A stretch of DNA of 5,352 nucleotides from Vicinamibacteria bacterium (GTDB lineage: Bacteria; Acidobacteriota; Vicinamibacteria; Vicinamibacterales; UBA2999): the NCBI GenBank assembly GCA_025924295.1, contig JAICEG010000356.1, forward strand, positions 1 through 5,352, written 5' to 3'. This document shows, piece by piece, positions 5,087 through 5,352 of the stretch. The notes under the pieces are model-generated. The model did not search any database. It saw only the letters and a program-made list of their open reading frames with translations, and was not told the origin of the DNA. The translations under genes were made by a program, and so were the position numbers. The first letter of the stretch is position 1, and each line of letters opens with the position of its first letter.

Positions 5087-5352
5087 ACACGCGTGCGCTT
5101 GACCGTGAGCTCAAACGCGGATCCGCGGAACTGCTGATCCTCTCGCTGCTCGATGCGCGTCCCCGGCACGGGTACGACCTCGGCAAACTGATCGAGACAC
5201 GGTCGGGCGGCCATCTGAAGTTCCACATCGATTCCCTCTACCCCTTGCTCTACCGGCTCGAGGAGCGCGGCTGGATCAAGGGCACCTGGGTGGAGAAACC
5301 CGACGAACGGCGCCGCCGGTTCTACAAGGTGACACCGGAAGGGCGACGCGTC
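5074..5352 (+). CDS. PadR family transcriptional regulator (N-terminal part; 3' end outside window)
   Basis: The frame from ATG 5074 is open for 93 codons to the right edge. The sequence is a full PadR winged-helix domain: LKRGSAELLILSLL (13-26), the family signature HGYDLGKLIE (32-41), then FHIDSLYPLLYRLEERGWI (51-69) as the recognition helix region, the wing WVEKPDERRRRFYKVTPEGR (73-92). PadR proteins bind DNA as dimers and usually repress, often under control of a small molecule or within an operon with membrane transport or permease genes; in Acidobacteriota they often precede ABC permease-like genes, but nothing downstream is visible here. There is no Shine-Dalgarno site before the ATG, whereas a promoter-like pair ends a few bases upstream, which supports a leaderless transcript. 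It is divergent from the M1 peptidase with 51 bases between, so it may control that gene and itself. The C-terminal dimerisation region is not in the window. Confidence 0.93.
   Translation, partial: MSGINTRALDRELKRGSAELLILSLLDARPRHGYDLGKLIETRSGGHLKFHIDSLYPLLYRLEERGWIKGTWVEKPDERRRRFYKVTPEGRRV

Noticed and set aside
1..5352. Search for tRNA/rRNA, CRISPR arrays, insertion sequences, integrase or toxin-antitoxin modules
   Set aside because: No repeats with regular spacing, no tRNA-like cloverleaf noticed, and no transposase or toxin motifs in any plausible frame.

Overview
The window is a high-GC bacterial chromosome segment that most resembles Acidobacteriota, probably the Vicinamibacteria/Vicinamibacterales. 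This assignment is inference from gene-family content: a secreted DUF6152-type protein paired with a 'DGKPDLSGVW' secreted protein, an M1 peptidase of the GMEHQ type, a PadR regulator, and a short GTCCGGCTTTAGCCGGAC palindrome that I recall as a dispersed element in such genomes. No RNA genes, CRISPR arrays, insertion sequences or phage modules are visible. No intergenic stretch exceeds about 135 bases.

Layout from left to right. At 1-326 (minus) is the N-terminal part of a cytoplasmic protein of unknown function that runs off the left edge. At 418-840 (minus) is a small exported DUF6152 family protein with a clear Shine-Dalgarno site. A 131-base divergent intergenic region follows, carrying the palindrome at 923-940. 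At 972-1772 (plus) is an exported protein of unknown function with its own good ribosome site. At 1759-3060 (plus) is a cytoplasmic protein whose C-terminal third resembles glycosyltransferases, possibly overlapping the preceding stop codon by 14 bases. At 3143-3325 (plus) is a 60-residue YjfB-like putative motility protein, preceded by a candidate sigma-28 (FliA/SigD) promoter. Eleven bases beyond it, facing it, is a secreted M1 zinc metallopeptidase (3337-5022, minus). At 5074-5352 (plus) is the N-terminal winged-helix part of a PadR regulator, divergent from the peptidase and cut off by the right edge.

How they work together: the two divergent secreted proteins (418-840 and 972-1772) probably share a control region. 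The PadR gene and the M1 peptidase also share a 51-base control region, which contains a plausible sigma-70 promoter and an imperfect inverted repeat that could be an operator. Both promoter candidates (YjfB-like and PadR) would start transcription at or within a few bases of the ATG, and neither gene has a visible Shine-Dalgarno site, so leaderless mRNAs are suggested. The rest looks like ordinary genome content. I see no convincing new multi-gene system. The most testable points are the sigma-28/YjfB link, the PadR/M1 control region, and the orphan glycosyltransferase-like protein.
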